This document shows, piece by piece, positions 32,714-42,046 of a stretch of DNA of 64,000 bases. The notes beneath the pieces were generated by a model. The model did not search any database, was not told the DNA's origin, and saw only the letters and a list, made by a program, of their open reading frames with translations. Position 1 is the stretch's first letter, and each line of letters begins with the position of its first letter. This DNA is from Paraburkholderia bonniea (GTDB taxonomy: Bacteria; Pseudomonadota; Gammaproteobacteria; Burkholderiales; Burkholderiaceae). A program made the position numbers and the translations under genes. The stretch spans positions 2,108,001 through 2,172,000 of the forward strand of contig NZ_QPEQ01000001.1 in the NCBI RefSeq assembly GCF_009455625.1, in the 5' to 3' direction.

Positions 32714-34168
32714 ATGAGCATTAATAACGTCACGAAACCATCGACAACGACATCCGGGCTGGTTCAGTCCGTCAACGACGTCAACAACATTGGCCCGATA
32801 CAAGAAGAGAACCCAGGCCCCAACCGGGCCAATGGCGCAAATCATCACACCCCGACCAAACCCATCCTCGCCTCGCTAGACGAGCGACAAGACGACATCA
32901 CCCAGGCGCTGGAAAGAAACTCCGGAGCCCAGCACAGCGCGCACCTCACGCGCCTGCCGCAGTCCATCGCCACTGAGCTCGCTGCCAACATCACCAAGGG
33001 TTTGCCCACCGCCTCCACGCAGAATTACTCCGCTGCCGAGACTCATTTCAAAGCTCTGATCAATACAGTGATGATCGATCACGCCCGCTCGCGTGATGGC
33101 CAAAGCCCGCTGCGCTTCGAAGGACAAACAGCAGAAGCGTACTGTGGCCGGCCGCCCACATCCAGTGAGACCTTCGACGAGGATGCCTCGCGCGCAACGC
33201 TATGCATGGCATTTCACAAACTCGCCAGCAACATCGTGGCCGGCAGCCCTCTGAACGGCGAGGCGCTGAACTGCGCGATCCTCAACGTGAAAATCCGGCT
33301 CGCCGCATGCGCGTCACAAGAAGGTGCCGAGGCTGAACGGCGGATTCTGCAGCACTGCAAGCCCTGGAAAGGCGTCAACTTCATGAGCGCTAAAGGCAGC
33401 GAAAAACGCCATGAGATCCATCTGCACCTCGACCCCAACAACCAGCAAGGTCTAGTCACACACTCCGGCATCCGCCTGAACATCTGGGCCGCCGGCGAAG
33501 CACCCGAAACCAGCAACGGGGAAATCAAATGCCTGCGGTATGACCCGAGCAAGACCTTCTGGGCAGTTCGAAGCCAGTACCGCGTGAACCAGACGGGAGA
33601 CATGCTGACACTGGACCCAGAGATCATTCTAAAAACCGCTGCGGTTCCGCTAGCACTCCCCGGCACGGCACCCGGCGCAGCGCTCAGGACCATTGACAAA
33701 GTGATGTTGCGATTTCCTGCGATCAACAAGCTCAAGCTGTTTTCCGGTGACGACGGTTTCACCACGCAGGCTGACTGGGCCCTGTACCAGGCGTTCGCCT
33801 CCAAGCTGGAGGAAACGGCAACGCCAGTTGATCTGAACGCCCTCAGCCTCGCGCTCAAGGCAATCAATCAGCGCCTGGGAGAGCCCGAGCCCGCCAAAGC
33901 CTATGCCTACCTCGCTTACGACCTGAACGAAGTCAGCAAAAATCCCTTGCAAAAGCAGACCGTAGAGACGCTTCGCAACCTGCTAGAAGAAGTGGCTAAA
34001 TTTTACGTCCGGCTAAAAGAATCCGAGGCTAACCCGGCATGGCAGCATCTAGCAGGCGCAGCCTTGCACAAGATCAACCACGAACTCAGCAAGCTCACCA
34101 ACCAGTCCAGCGAACGCTCCGCCCCCACCTCCGCCAAATCCATACCCAGCGAGAGGCACTCACGCTAA
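32714..34168 (+). CDS. Candidate T3SS effector of unknown function
   Basis: Encodes 484 aa with no membrane segments or export signal. The N-terminus (MSINNVTKPSTTTSGLVQSV) is Ser/Thr/Asn-rich as in T3SS signals. The body is mixed alpha/beta, with FEGQTAEAYCGRPPTSSE, a Cys-containing helical region (near 165-215) and a segment KGVNFMSAKGSEKRHEIHLH with clustered His. A helical C-terminal region (near 370-460) ends in a Ser/Thr/Pro tail. I recognise no catalytic family. A CesT-type chaperone gene follows within 95 bp, the usual effector-chaperone arrangement. Confidence 0.7.
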   Translation: MSINNVTKPSTTTSGLVQSVNDVNNIGPIQEENPGPNRANGANHHTPTKPILASLDERQDDITQALERNSGAQHSAHLTRLPQSIATELAANITKGLPTASTQNYSAAETHFKALINTVMIDHARSRDGQSPLRFEGQTAEAYCGRPPTSSETFDEDASRATLCMAFHKLASNIVAGSPLNGEALNCAILNVKIRLAACASQEGAEAERRILQHCKPWKGVNFMSAKGSEKRHEIHLHLDPNNQQGLVTHSGIRLNIWAAGEAPETSNGEIKCLRYDPSKTFWAVRSQYRVNQTGDMLTLDPEIILKTAAVPLALPGTAPGAALRTIDKVMLRFPAINKLKLFSGDDGFTTQADWALYQAFASKLEETATPVDLNALSLALKAINQRLGEPEPAKAYAYLAYDLNEVSKNPLQKQTVETLRNLLEEVAKFYVRLKESEANPAWQHLAGAALHKINHELSKLTNQSSERSAPTSAKSIPSERHSR

Positions 34169-34262
34169 TTCTCACAATTCCGGACCCGAATGGAACTGAA
34201 TCGGCCGCCATGTTACTTAGACGAAGCAACGGCCCTTCAACCCTGCTCAAGGCATTCTCATC

Positions 34263-34748
34263 ATGGATATCAACAAGTTAATCGAACAAATCGGCGCGGT
34301 CATTGGCCTGCCGCAACTCAAGCTGGACGCTCGCGGCTTGGCGCGGGTGCGCATCGAGGGCTCGCCTGACCTGAATCTCGAAGCCGATAAGGAAGTCAAC
34401 TGTCTGCACATTTACAGCACGATCATTCCAACCCCCGATGATCTGGGCGTCGAACTGTGCGAAAAGCTGTTGAGCGCCAATACCTTTGGCAGCAAAACTG
34501 GTGGTGCGAGCCTCGCGCTCGACAAGCTGGGTAATGAAGTGATTTTGTGCCATCGCATTGAAAGCGACGACATGAAGGCCGAAACCGTTCAGGCCATTCT
34601 GGAGCGCTTTGTCGCCGCCGCCGAATACTGGGTCAAGGAACTCACCGGCCTGGGCGAAACCGCTGATGCCACCGCGGCGCGCCGCGATGACTCGGCTGCT
34701 GCGAAATCAATGCGGGACAATTTCGCCATGCTCAACAACCGCATCTGA
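34263..34748 (+). CDS. CesT-family class I T3SS chaperone
   Basis: Encodes 161 aa. The opening MDINKLIEQIGAVIGLPQL, the strand segments and the central ELCEKLLSANTFG are typical of the CesT/SycH-like fold. LALDKLGNEVILCHRIESDD and ILERFVAAAEYWVKELTGL complete it. Such dimers bind effector N-termini and present them to SctN. Its likely client is the 484-aa protein just upstream. The last 42 nt overlap the convergent RsbW-like gene. Confidence 0.9.
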   Translation: MDINKLIEQIGAVIGLPQLKLDARGLARVRIEGSPDLNLEADKEVNCLHIYSTIIPTPDDLGVELCEKLLSANTFGSKTGGASLALDKLGNEVILCHRIESDDMKAETVQAILERFVAAAEYWVKELTGLGETADATAARRDDSAAAKSMRDNFAMLNNRI

Positions 34749-35171
34749 CGCATCGCCCCACGACTTGCGCAGCGTCAATTCGTTGCGATTGTCGAACCTG
34801 CGGTAGCTGACGTGGTCGACAGCATGACGCACCAGCCACAAACCCAGACCACCAGCATGACGCTGTTCCAGCGGCACGCACAGGTCGGGTTGCGGGGCCT
34901 GCGTCGGATCGAAAAACGGGCCGTCGTCACCTAGTGTCAGCTCAACCACGCAGGCGGCGCAGCGCGCACTGATACTGAGCTGCCGGTCCCGATCCTGGCG
35001 GTACGCGTGAGAAAGGATGTTGGCCAGTAGCTCGTCCACCGCAAGGGCGAGCGCGAGTCTCACTGTTTCGGGTAATCCAGCCTCTTCCATCCACTGGTTA
35101 AACGCCTCCATGCATGCGCCCATAGCAGGTGCTTCGGCGTAAATGCAGCGCTGGAATTCAGGAAAGCTCAT
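34707..35171 (-). CDS. RsbW/BtrW-type serine kinase (anti-sigma factor-like ATPase)
   Basis: Encodes 154 aa. HATPase_c_2 features: N-box LALAVDELLANILSHAY, G1-box GDDGPFFDP and G2-box GGLGLWLVRHAVDHVS. These small GHKL kinases phosphorylate STAS anti-anti-sigma factors and bind sigma factors or other partners. A STAS gene (45214-45564) and a PP2C phosphatase (37980-40028) complete the set, as in the Btr system that governs the Bordetella T3SS. Its ATG overlaps the divergent sensor gene's ATG in a shared CATG. Confidence 0.92.
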   Translation of the reverse strand: MSFPEFQRCIYAEAPAMGACMEAFNQWMEEAGLPETVRLALALAVDELLANILSHAYRQDRDRQLSISARCAACVVELTLGDDGPFFDPTQAPQPDLCVPLEQRHAGGLGLWLVRHAVDHVSYRRFDNRNELTLRKSWGDASDAVVEHGEIVPH

Positions 35172-36156
35172 GGAAAGGATGTACCTGGGGTTGTGCTGGC
35201 TGGTAACGAAAATCAGTTGGTGCTGGCGCCAACTAACGCCAGTTTATGAAGCTATGCGCCAATCCGCCAGCACCCTTTTACATTTCATGCGAGCCGCAAC
35301 ACGCCGCCAGGGCCCTGCACTGCTAGCCGAGGCAACCTGGCCGTGGTGCCTCACGCTGCTAGCTTGCATCGTGCTGACCGGCATGGCCTACGCAGCGATT
35401 GAGCACGCTTGCCGGCATGAACAGGTGATTGAGCAAACCGGCGCGCCGATCTGGGAGTTACGTGACCAGTTCGAAGCAGCGCTGGCGCATGGCACAGCGC
35501 TGGAGTCGCTGCCAGATGGCGACGCGCTGATTCAGGCGAACCTGGTGCGGCATCCGATGCTCACCTCCGTGGATATCTTCACCCCGGTCGGACGCACCGT
35601 GTTCAGCACCGATGCCAGCACCATCGGCACCCTGGTGCCCGCTAGCTGGCAAGCCGTGTTTGAGCACTGGCGCAACCATGCGACGCCGCGCTGGCTAGTG
35701 CATGCCGATGGCTACACCACGTATGGCGTCCCGCTGCTAAACCGTCACGCAACGCTGGCTGGCTACATCAGCATCACCTATCGCACGCCCCCCGCCTCAC
35801 CCGTTGAGATCCCCATGACCAGCCTGTCCAGCGGATTTCTCAGCCTAAGCGCGGCAGCCCTCGCGTGTTTTGTGTTCGTCTTGCTGTACCGGCCAATGAG
35901 CCGCTTTGTACTGCATCAGACCCAGCGCATCGCCCAGGCCCAGCACGCGCTGGATGACGCAAGCGCGTCGCGCTTATTCACAGAGACCCACACGGACACC
36001 CGCATGCCCCCCCGCGCGGACACCGTAACGGCAGCCGCCCTGCTGGACACCGCCGGCACTCCGCTCGACACCGCGCTGCAGCGGCTCTTGCAAGCCGAAG
36101 CGCGGATCGAAGCCGCCGAGCGCTTTTTGGCGAACCAGGGCGCACGGAATGAATAA
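35170..36156 (+). CDS. Membrane sensor protein of the partner-switching module (1)
   Basis: Encodes 328 aa from ATG 35170 with AGGAAAG upstream; ATG 35179 is possible. TM1 near 50-70 (WPWCLTLLACIVLTGMAYAA). The periplasmic domain of about 150 residues has a PAS/dCACHE-like look (LVRHPMLTSVDIFTPVGRTV, then STDASTIGTLV). TM2 near 220-240 (LSLSAAALACFVFVLLYRP). A cytoplasmic HAMP-like coil follows, with no catalytic domain. It is first of three overlapping genes ending in a PP2C phosphatase and may pass an external signal to it. Confidence 0.75.
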   Translation: MERMYLGLCWLVTKISWCWRQLTPVYEAMRQSASTLLHFMRAATRRQGPALLAEATWPWCLTLLACIVLTGMAYAAIEHACRHEQVIEQTGAPIWELRDQFEAALAHGTALESLPDGDALIQANLVRHPMLTSVDIFTPVGRTVFSTDASTIGTLVPASWQAVFEHWRNHATPRWLVHADGYTTYGVPLLNRHATLAGYISITYRTPPASPVEIPMTSLSSGFLSLSAAALACFVFVLLYRPMSRFVLHQTQRIAQAQHALDDASASRLFTETHTDTRMPPRADTVTAAALLDTAGTPLDTALQRLLQAEARIEAAERFLANQGARNE

Positions 36157-37993
36157 ACCTGGCCGCCACCTCCTGCGCCATCTGCTCTGCTTCACCTGGT
36201 GCGTCTCGCTGGTGCTGGTCACCTGGTGCAGCGCCCAGGCGTTGTGGCAAATGCACAACATCCGCCATGACGCGGCCAGCATCCATGCGGGCACCTACGC
36301 CGCGCGCCTCGCACGCCAGTTCGACTCGCTGGGCTTGCCCGCGCTGGATACCCCCGCTGGGCTGGCCGAGGTCAATGCGATCTTTCGCCAGCGCATGACG
36401 CGCTTTCCCGATATCGACGAGCTGGTCTTGCACGACCGCAGCGGCAGCCAGCCGCTGGTGCATAGCCAGCGCGACACTCGCCGCGATGCCCTGAACCTTG
36501 GCGTGACCTTCACGCTGCCGATCGCCAGCGCCGAGCGTGATCCGTACTGGCTCACGGTGCGGGTCTCCGACCGGCTGGAAGCCGAAGACCTGCTGCAAAT
36601 CGTGCTGGTCGCGCTATGCCTGATGCTGGCGACCTCGTTGCTAATGGCCGAGGCGCTGCATTTTTCGCTGGCGCGTGGCCCGTGGCAGCGCGAGCGCACG
36701 GTGCGGCGTCTGATCGTGAGCGCCTGTCACGGACAGTTCAACCGGCTCTGGAAAGGCACGCGCCGCAACGATGCCGATCTGCGCCCGCAAATGCTGACCA
36801 ACATGATGCTCACGTTGCTCGACCGCTATGAACGGGTGATTCGTCTGGCGGAATCACAGGCCCGCACCGAAACCTCTCCTGAGCGTCAACAGATGCTGCG
36901 AGCGTTGCCCGAGCAGGTCCGCGGCGATGACACCTTTGGCACGCCGCAGCGGATCAACCGGGTGCGCGCCAGCATTAGTTGCTATCACCGTTTCTCCGCG
37001 CTGCTGCATGCCGCGCTCTGGTCTGGCACGGCGCTGGCCCTGCTGCATCCCACGCCACGCGGGCTAGGTTCGCTAGCGTTTGGCGTGGTGCTGGGCGCGC
37101 TGGGACGCTTGCGCCTTGGTGCGCTCTACGCGCTGCTACTGACTTCGCTACTGCTGACCCTGCTCGGGATCACCGCAGGCTCGCCGCCGCCATTGCCAGA
37201 AATGCTGCTTGGCATGGCCGCCACCTTCGGTGCCCGCGTGGCACTCGCGCTTGATCAACGCAACCCGTTAAGCCGGCGGCGCGAGCGTTTTTCGGTGTGC
37301 CGTGGCGTCGCGCTGGGCGCGCTGGTGATCGGCCCGATCTTTGGCGTATTCGTCACGACCTTGCTCCATGCCAGTGACGTGGTGGTCCTGCTGTGGCTGC
37401 TGCTTGCCGTCGCCCTACTGCTGATGCTGCACGCGGCACTGCCCGTGGCCTCGTATGTGCCATTGCCCACGCGGCGCATCCGCTGCGGCGAACTGTTCAG
37501 CGTGCTGCTGGTGGCACTTGGCAGCGGCCTCATCCTGCAAGCGGTGACGTATCTGCTCAGCGCCACCGACCGCAGCGCAGTGCGTGATTCCGCCATCGCG
37601 GTGCTGTTTTTCTGCGCATGGCTGGGGCTGCGCAGCGCGCGCCGGGTCTCGCCTTATCACCTGCTGGCGGTGTTGCTGGTGACGCTGCTCTGGTTCACCA
37701 CCGATCATCTGGTGCTGCCGCTGGCCGCCGCTGCGCTGTGGCTCAGCATGCGCAGCCGCAACCGGCTCTACCACACGGGCGATGCCCCGCTGGTGCTGCT
37801 GCTCTGCCTCGACTGGTTGCTCACCAGCGCCGCACTGCTCTGGCCCGTGCTAGTGCATCTCGGCGCGCCGCCCGCGGCACTTCTCATCAAGCGCGACACC
37901 TTCGAGTTAAGCGCGCTCAGCATAGGCGTGCTGCTGCTATGCGCCGGATGGCTCCACACTCGCCTGGCTGGACGCAAGCATGCTCTCGCGTAA
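36149..37993 (+). CDS. Polytopic membrane sensor-like protein of the partner-switching module (2)
   Basis: Encodes 614 aa. TM1 near 8-30 and a periplasmic domain (residues 35-150) with the phrase FPDIDELVLHDRSGSQPLV that recalls the preceding protein's sensor domain (LTSVDIFTPVGRTV). TM2 near 150-170. A cytoplasmic linker (near 185-290) follows, then a block of about ten hydrophobic segments (residues 290-605). No catalytic motif is visible. It overlaps genes on both sides (8 and 14 nt), so it is expressed with sensor 1 and the phosphatase. I do not recognise the polytopic part. Confidence 0.7.
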   Translation: MNKPGRHLLRHLLCFTWCVSLVLVTWCSAQALWQMHNIRHDAASIHAGTYAARLARQFDSLGLPALDTPAGLAEVNAIFRQRMTRFPDIDELVLHDRSGSQPLVHSQRDTRRDALNLGVTFTLPIASAERDPYWLTVRVSDRLEAEDLLQIVLVALCLMLATSLLMAEALHFSLARGPWQRERTVRRLIVSACHGQFNRLWKGTRRNDADLRPQMLTNMMLTLLDRYERVIRLAESQARTETSPERQQMLRALPEQVRGDDTFGTPQRINRVRASISCYHRFSALLHAALWSGTALALLHPTPRGLGSLAFGVVLGALGRLRLGALYALLLTSLLLTLLGITAGSPPPLPEMLLGMAATFGARVALALDQRNPLSRRRERFSVCRGVALGALVIGPIFGVFVTTLLHASDVVVLLWLLLAVALLLMLHAALPVASYVPLPTRRIRCGELFSVLLVALGSGLILQAVTYLLSATDRSAVRDSAIAVLFFCAWLGLRSARRVSPYHLLAVLLVTLLWFTTDHLVLPLAAAALWLSMRSRNRLYHTGDAPLVLLLCLDWLLTSAALLWPVLVHLGAPPAALLIKRDTFELSALSIGVLLLCAGWLHTRLAGRKHALA

Positions 37994-40028
37994 CCGTTTT
38001 TTTATCTCCACAGTCGCCCTGCTCGCGGCGATTGGCTGCGTCTGCGGCTGGTTTCTGGCCAAAAGCCAGCAGGACTACACCGGCGCCTCGCAACAGGTTG
38101 CGGTGCAGTCCATCGACTGGATATGGCAAACCGCGCAGCACAACAATCTGGCCCAGCTCGACCAGCAAGCGGAGCGGCTCAGCAACTACCCTGGCCTGAC
38201 CGATGCCATCGCGGCAGGCCAGGTGCAGGAGCTGGAGCGCGCCGCACGCATGGCGGAACGCGGCTTTAACTCACACCCATGGCTTGAGCTATACGACCGC
38301 AATGGCGCGCTGCTGTACGCCAATCATCACGGCACCGAAGCCCAGCCATTACTCAACAGCATGCTGCGCACCGCGCTGGAGCTGCATCCCGAGCGCAACA
38401 TCGGTGGCGTCGTGCCGTGGCAAAACCAGCGCTACATGTGGGTGTATGCCATCGCCTTGGGCCGAACACCGCTCGCGGGCTATGCGGTGTTCGGCCTCGA
38501 CATGGAAGACACGCTGGCGCAGATCGCTACCACTACCGGTGCCAACGTCTTTCTGGTGAACCTGCGTGGCACCGAGGTCATGCGTAGCGGCAGTGGCACG
38601 CTGGAGCTCCCGCTGCAACGCATTCCACAGGGCGCGGGCCAGGTCGCGCTGGCGTCACTCCATGGCCAGCGCTACGAAATCATCTCCGTGCCCATCGCCA
38701 GCCCCACTGGCCATGTCGCCGGAGCGCTGGTAGCAGCCCGGGCCCTGCCCGCCGGGATGACCCCGGCCGAGCGTCATTTTCTGATCTCGCTCATCGCCAT
38801 CGGCATGGCGATCTTCGCCGGAATGATTTGTGTCGGGGTACTGCTGAACCGGCTGTCGAATGCGCTCACGCGCATCGTGCAAGCCACCCGGCGGCTCGCG
38901 CGGCTCGATACCGCCGCCCAGCTCGATCCCGAAGATGAAGAATTGCCGGGTCTGCTGGGCCAGCTGGCGCGCCATGCGGGCGCGATTCGTCACTCGCTGA
39001 TGCAGTTTGAACTGGTGCAAGACGAACAACGCTTTGCGTGGGAACGCCAGGAAGCGGTGATCCGGGAGCAGCTTGGGGTGCTCTCCGAGCGCCTGGGCGC
39101 GGGTGAGCGCGACACGATCTTGCAGGAGCTGCAAAGCGTCGACAGCATTCCGGCAGGCAACCAGCTGCTCGCACTCTCGGGCACCTTGAGCCGCCTGACC
39201 CATCTGATCGCAGGCCAGCAAAAACGCCTGCTGGCGCTGCTGGAAGAAGTCGAGCAATCGGTCGAAACCCGCGCCGCGCTGGCCAGCCTGCAACGTGAGC
39301 TAGCGATCGCCCACGATCTGCAGCAAGCCATCTTGCCGCGCTCCCAGCCCGACACGCGCGCGGTTCAAATCGAGGCCAGCATGGTGCCCGCACGCGAAAT
39401 TGGCGGCGACTTCTACGCTTACACCCTGCTTGATGAAAACCACCTGGCGCTTGACCTGGGCGACGTCTCCGGCAAAGGCGTACCAGCCGCGCTCTTCATG
39501 ACCCTGGTGCGGACCCTGCTGCGCCTTGGCGCGGGCGTGCAGGTCAGCCCCGCCGAACATATCGAATGGCTCAACAGCCTGCTGGCCAGCGATAACTCCC
39601 AGACCATGTTCGTCACGCTGTTTCATGGCGTGCTGGATTTGCGCAGCGGCACGCTGACCTACGTCAACGGCGGCCACCCGGCACCGCTGCTGTGCCGCGC
39701 CGGGCAAAAGCCAGAACCACTGGCGCTGCAGCCGAACCCGGCGCTGGGAATCATCATGCAGCGCCGCTTCGCCGCCTCGCAGGTGGTGCTGCAACCCGGT
39801 GACACGTTGTTTATGTATACCGATGGCGTCACCGAGGCCGCCGACGCAAACCAGGCGCTATTTGGCGAGGAACGCCTGATCGACACCCTGCACGCCGCGC
39901 TCGCGCACGGCCAGGGGCCGCTGCCCGCGCAAGTCATCGCCGCCGTGCGAGCGTTCGAGCATGGCCAGGCACCGTCGGACGATATCGCCTGCGTCAGCGT
40001 CACCTGGCGCGGTGCCGACGTCACCTGA
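37980..40028 (+). CDS. Membrane PP2C/SpoIIE-type serine phosphatase (RsbU/BtrU-like)
   Basis: Encodes 682 aa. TM1 near 10-30, a periplasmic CACHE-like domain (residues 35-255; NPWLELYDRNG-type motif and VVPWQNQRYMWVYAI), TM2 near 262-285, HAMP and coiled coil (285-440). The PP2C domain spans 450-680, with metal-binding EIGGDFYAY, DVSGKGVPAALFM, MYTDGVTEA and DDIACVSV all present. It should dephosphorylate the STAS protein, reversing the RsbW-type kinase. It is the output enzyme of the three-gene sensor operon. A strong hairpin follows it. Confidence 0.92.
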   Translation: MLSRNRFFISTVALLAAIGCVCGWFLAKSQQDYTGASQQVAVQSIDWIWQTAQHNNLAQLDQQAERLSNYPGLTDAIAAGQVQELERAARMAERGFNSHPWLELYDRNGALLYANHHGTEAQPLLNSMLRTALELHPERNIGGVVPWQNQRYMWVYAIALGRTPLAGYAVFGLDMEDTLAQIATTTGANVFLVNLRGTEVMRSGSGTLELPLQRIPQGAGQVALASLHGQRYEIISVPIASPTGHVAGALVAARALPAGMTPAERHFLISLIAIGMAIFAGMICVGVLLNRLSNALTRIVQATRRLARLDTAAQLDPEDEELPGLLGQLARHAGAIRHSLMQFELVQDEQRFAWERQEAVIREQLGVLSERLGAGERDTILQELQSVDSIPAGNQLLALSGTLSRLTHLIAGQQKRLLALLEEVEQSVETRAALASLQRELAIAHDLQQAILPRSQPDTRAVQIEASMVPAREIGGDFYAYTLLDENHLALDLGDVSGKGVPAALFMTLVRTLLRLGAGVQVSPAEHIEWLNSLLASDNSQTMFVTLFHGVLDLRSGTLTYVNGGHPAPLLCRAGQKPEPLALQPNPALGIIMQRRFAASQVVLQPGDTLFMYTDGVTEAADANQALFGEERLIDTLHAALAHGQGPLPAQVIAAVRAFEHGQAPSDDIACVSVTWRGADVT

Positions 40029-40087
40029 GACACGCCAGCGCCCTATCCCGCCCCCTCCCGCCCCCTCCCGCGCCAAAACTCCGCGCC

Positions 40088-40127
40088 AGCGCAAGGCTGG
40101 CCGCACAAACCGGGCCAGCCTTGCGCT
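40088..40127 (+). terminator. 15-bp stem terminator after the phosphatase gene
   Basis: AGCGCAAGGCTGGCC, 10-nt loop, GGCCAGCCTTGCGCT. The stem is perfect. The U tract is poor, but stem strength and position between the phosphatase stop and the sctW promoter box argue for termination. A CCCGCCCCCT direct repeat precedes it near 40047-40073. Confidence 0.7.
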
Positions 40128-40205
40128 GAAATCCAGCCATTGCCCCCCCGCGAACATGTGCAAACGCTCGCCTAAGCCCCGTCCAGCAAGGCTGCGAAAA
40201 AAATT

Positions 40206-40233
40206 GGAACTAACTTCGAGGCACTGTTACTCA
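40206..40233 (+). promoter_or_regulatory. GGAAC/GTTACTCA box before the sctW-X-Y-V operon
   Basis: GGAAC at 40206-40210, 16-nt spacer, TTACTCA at 40227-40233, preceded by G. It is 100 nt upstream of the sctW ATG and just after a strong hairpin. Confidence 0.8.
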
Positions 40234-40333
40234 AGGGGCGTCTACGGCTTGTTTTGCGTCCGTTATTTACGCCGGCCGATCTTCCCGATTTTCGCGCGGA
40301 GCCTGTCGCGCCTGTTTGTGGATCGCTTACCTC

Positions 40334-41587
40334 ATGTCAGTAACCTCTACCGTTCAGTCAGCTCGGGCATTGGCCCAGACCCAAAACCTCGCTCCGCTGA
40401 AAAAAGAGGAGCAGGACTTCGAAATCCGGATGCCGGAAGGCATGACGACGATCAAACGCTCAGCGGCAAATAATCCGGTCAAGCGCAAAGGCAACCCATC
40501 AATCGCTATCAACAATAGCGGCAGCGTGGCCGTGGCCATGTCTGAAGAAGATCTGGGAGGCTACCTTGTCGTGATGGGCAAGGTTGGCGGCAAAAAGCGC
40601 AACGGCCAGCGCGAGGGCGATCTGGCCAAACGGGACAGCAGCGAAGCCGATGCCGAAGCGGATCGCGCCGGTCTGGAAAGCCACATCGCACAGGCGGCGG
40701 CCCGCTATCTGCCGGGCAACAACCTCACCGGTGGCGAATCAGGCAATAGCAGCGGCCAGCAACCGGACACCGAGGCGAACGGCGTGGCGCAGTACTTCAC
40801 GCTGTGTCTCGTCAAGCAAAAACACGGTGCCACGCTGAGGCCTGAAGCCTTGAAGGCACTGAATAACGACATTCAGGATCTGGAAGACAAGTACGGCCAG
40901 CACATCATGACCGATGCGGCAGCGTATGCCGCGATCAAGGAAAGCACGCTGACAACCCGGGAGGCGCGCGAGCATGACGCGGCCCTCATCAATACCTTCC
41001 ACGACATCGTGTTTGACAAGCCCGGCCTCGACAACCTGATCAAGCAAGTGCTGGCGGAATTCAAGAATGACGGGCTGCTTGGCGCGATCAAAAAGGTTAC
41101 CGCGGCAGTGCACCACCTGATTAACCTCTGGAGCACAGTCACCAAGCCCGATGAGCGGCTGTACATGCTGCTGCGCGACAACCGCCGCTTGCAATTGCTG
41201 GCCTCGCTGATCATGGGATGCCGCGAGATTCTGCGACGCCATCCTGATCCGGCACCCGCCAACATCGCCCAGGCCGAGCACGAAAAAAATCGCCTGGAAG
41301 AACTGCTGAGCAGCGTCTGCAACAACACCAGCAGCTCGCTTGTCTCCCCGCTCAGCTTCGAGAAGATGGCCGACAAGCTGAAAATCACCGATCTGGAAGA
41401 GCGCGTGACGTTTTTCAACCAGTTGACGCGCATGGTGAAAAGCACCCTGGCCAACGAGTTCCTGCCCAAGCAGTGGCAAGGGCTCACGACCGCGCTGTTG
41501 CTTACCTCGGACAAGGCCACCGAAGTCGCCGAAGCCGCCTGGGATGCAGATTTCCCGGAATCCTCGGGAGCCTCCCCCGCCGCTTGA
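40334..41587 (+). CDS. sctW: T3SS gatekeeper (YopN/MxiC-SepL type)
   Basis: Encodes 417 aa from ATG 40334 (MSVTSTVQ); GTG 40316 is in frame. Residues 1-75 are a flexible secretion and chaperone-binding region. The helical YopN/LcrE-like repeats follow (residues 140-300; SLTTREAREHDAAL-type helices and LAEFKNDGLLGAIKKVTAAV). A TyeA-like C-terminal part contains LVSPLSFEKMADKLKITD and LTRMVKSTLANEFLPKQW. The TyeA part is fused, as in MxiC, rather than separate. SctW plugs effector export until host contact. It heads the operon leading to sctV. Confidence 0.9.
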   Translation: MSVTSTVQSARALAQTQNLAPLKKEEQDFEIRMPEGMTTIKRSAANNPVKRKGNPSIAINNSGSVAVAMSEEDLGGYLVVMGKVGGKKRNGQREGDLAKRDSSEADAEADRAGLESHIAQAAARYLPGNNLTGGESGNSSGQQPDTEANGVAQYFTLCLVKQKHGATLRPEALKALNNDIQDLEDKYGQHIMTDAAAYAAIKESTLTTREAREHDAALINTFHDIVFDKPGLDNLIKQVLAEFKNDGLLGAIKKVTAAVHHLINLWSTVTKPDERLYMLLRDNRRLQLLASLIMGCREILRRHPDPAPANIAQAEHEKNRLEELLSSVCNNTSSSLVSPLSFEKMADKLKITDLEERVTFFNQLTRMVKSTLANEFLPKQWQGLTTALLLTSDKATEVAEAAWDADFPESSGASPAA

Positions 41588-41647
41588 TCAGACTGCCCAG
41601 AGCCATGCGCTGATCTACGCGCCCATCCGTTTCGACACCCAACCTCC

Positions 41648-42034
41648 ATGGTGCATGAGCCCGACATGCTAGAAGAAATCATTGACCAGTACGGCAAACG
41701 TCTGGGCTTGCCCGGTTGGCCCTGCTCGCCTGACCACGTAGCCCAGCTCGCGCTGGATGACGAGCGCAGCCTCACCGTCGAGCGCATTGGCAGCGACGTG
41801 CTGGTGTATGCCAGCGCGCCACTAGCCGAAGCCGCGACCGAGCACCTCGAAACACTGCTGGGTGAAAACTGGCTCAACGAAACCGCGCTGCAACCCACCA
41901 CCGCCACCGGCATCGTGCAAGGCGATAGCGGCCCGCTGCTGGTGATTGCGATGCGGCACGCGATCCGCGATTTCGACGAAACCATCCTGCACGATTCCAG
42001 CCAGGCGTTGCTCGCCCGGCTAGCTAACCTGTAG
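41648..42034 (+). CDS. SycN-like T3SS chaperone for the gatekeeper
   Basis: Encodes 128 aa (start 41648; ATG 41666 possible, ribosome site weak). CesT-like opening EIIDQYGKRLGLPGWP, strand-rich middle (VERIGSDVLVYASAPLAEAA) and LLVIAMRHAIRDFDETIL. The size matches SycN (about 123 aa). Its place directly after sctW and before sctX-like and sctY-like genes repeats the yopN-tyeA-sycN-yscX order. SycN acts with YscB as chaperone of YopN; no YscB candidate is evident nearby. Confidence 0.75.
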   Translation: MVHEPDMLEEIIDQYGKRLGLPGWPCSPDHVAQLALDDERSLTVERIGSDVLVYASAPLAEAATEHLETLLGENWLNETALQPTTATGIVQGDSGPLLVIAMRHAIRDFDETILHDSSQALLARLANL

Positions 42035-42046
42035 CGGAGCACAGCC

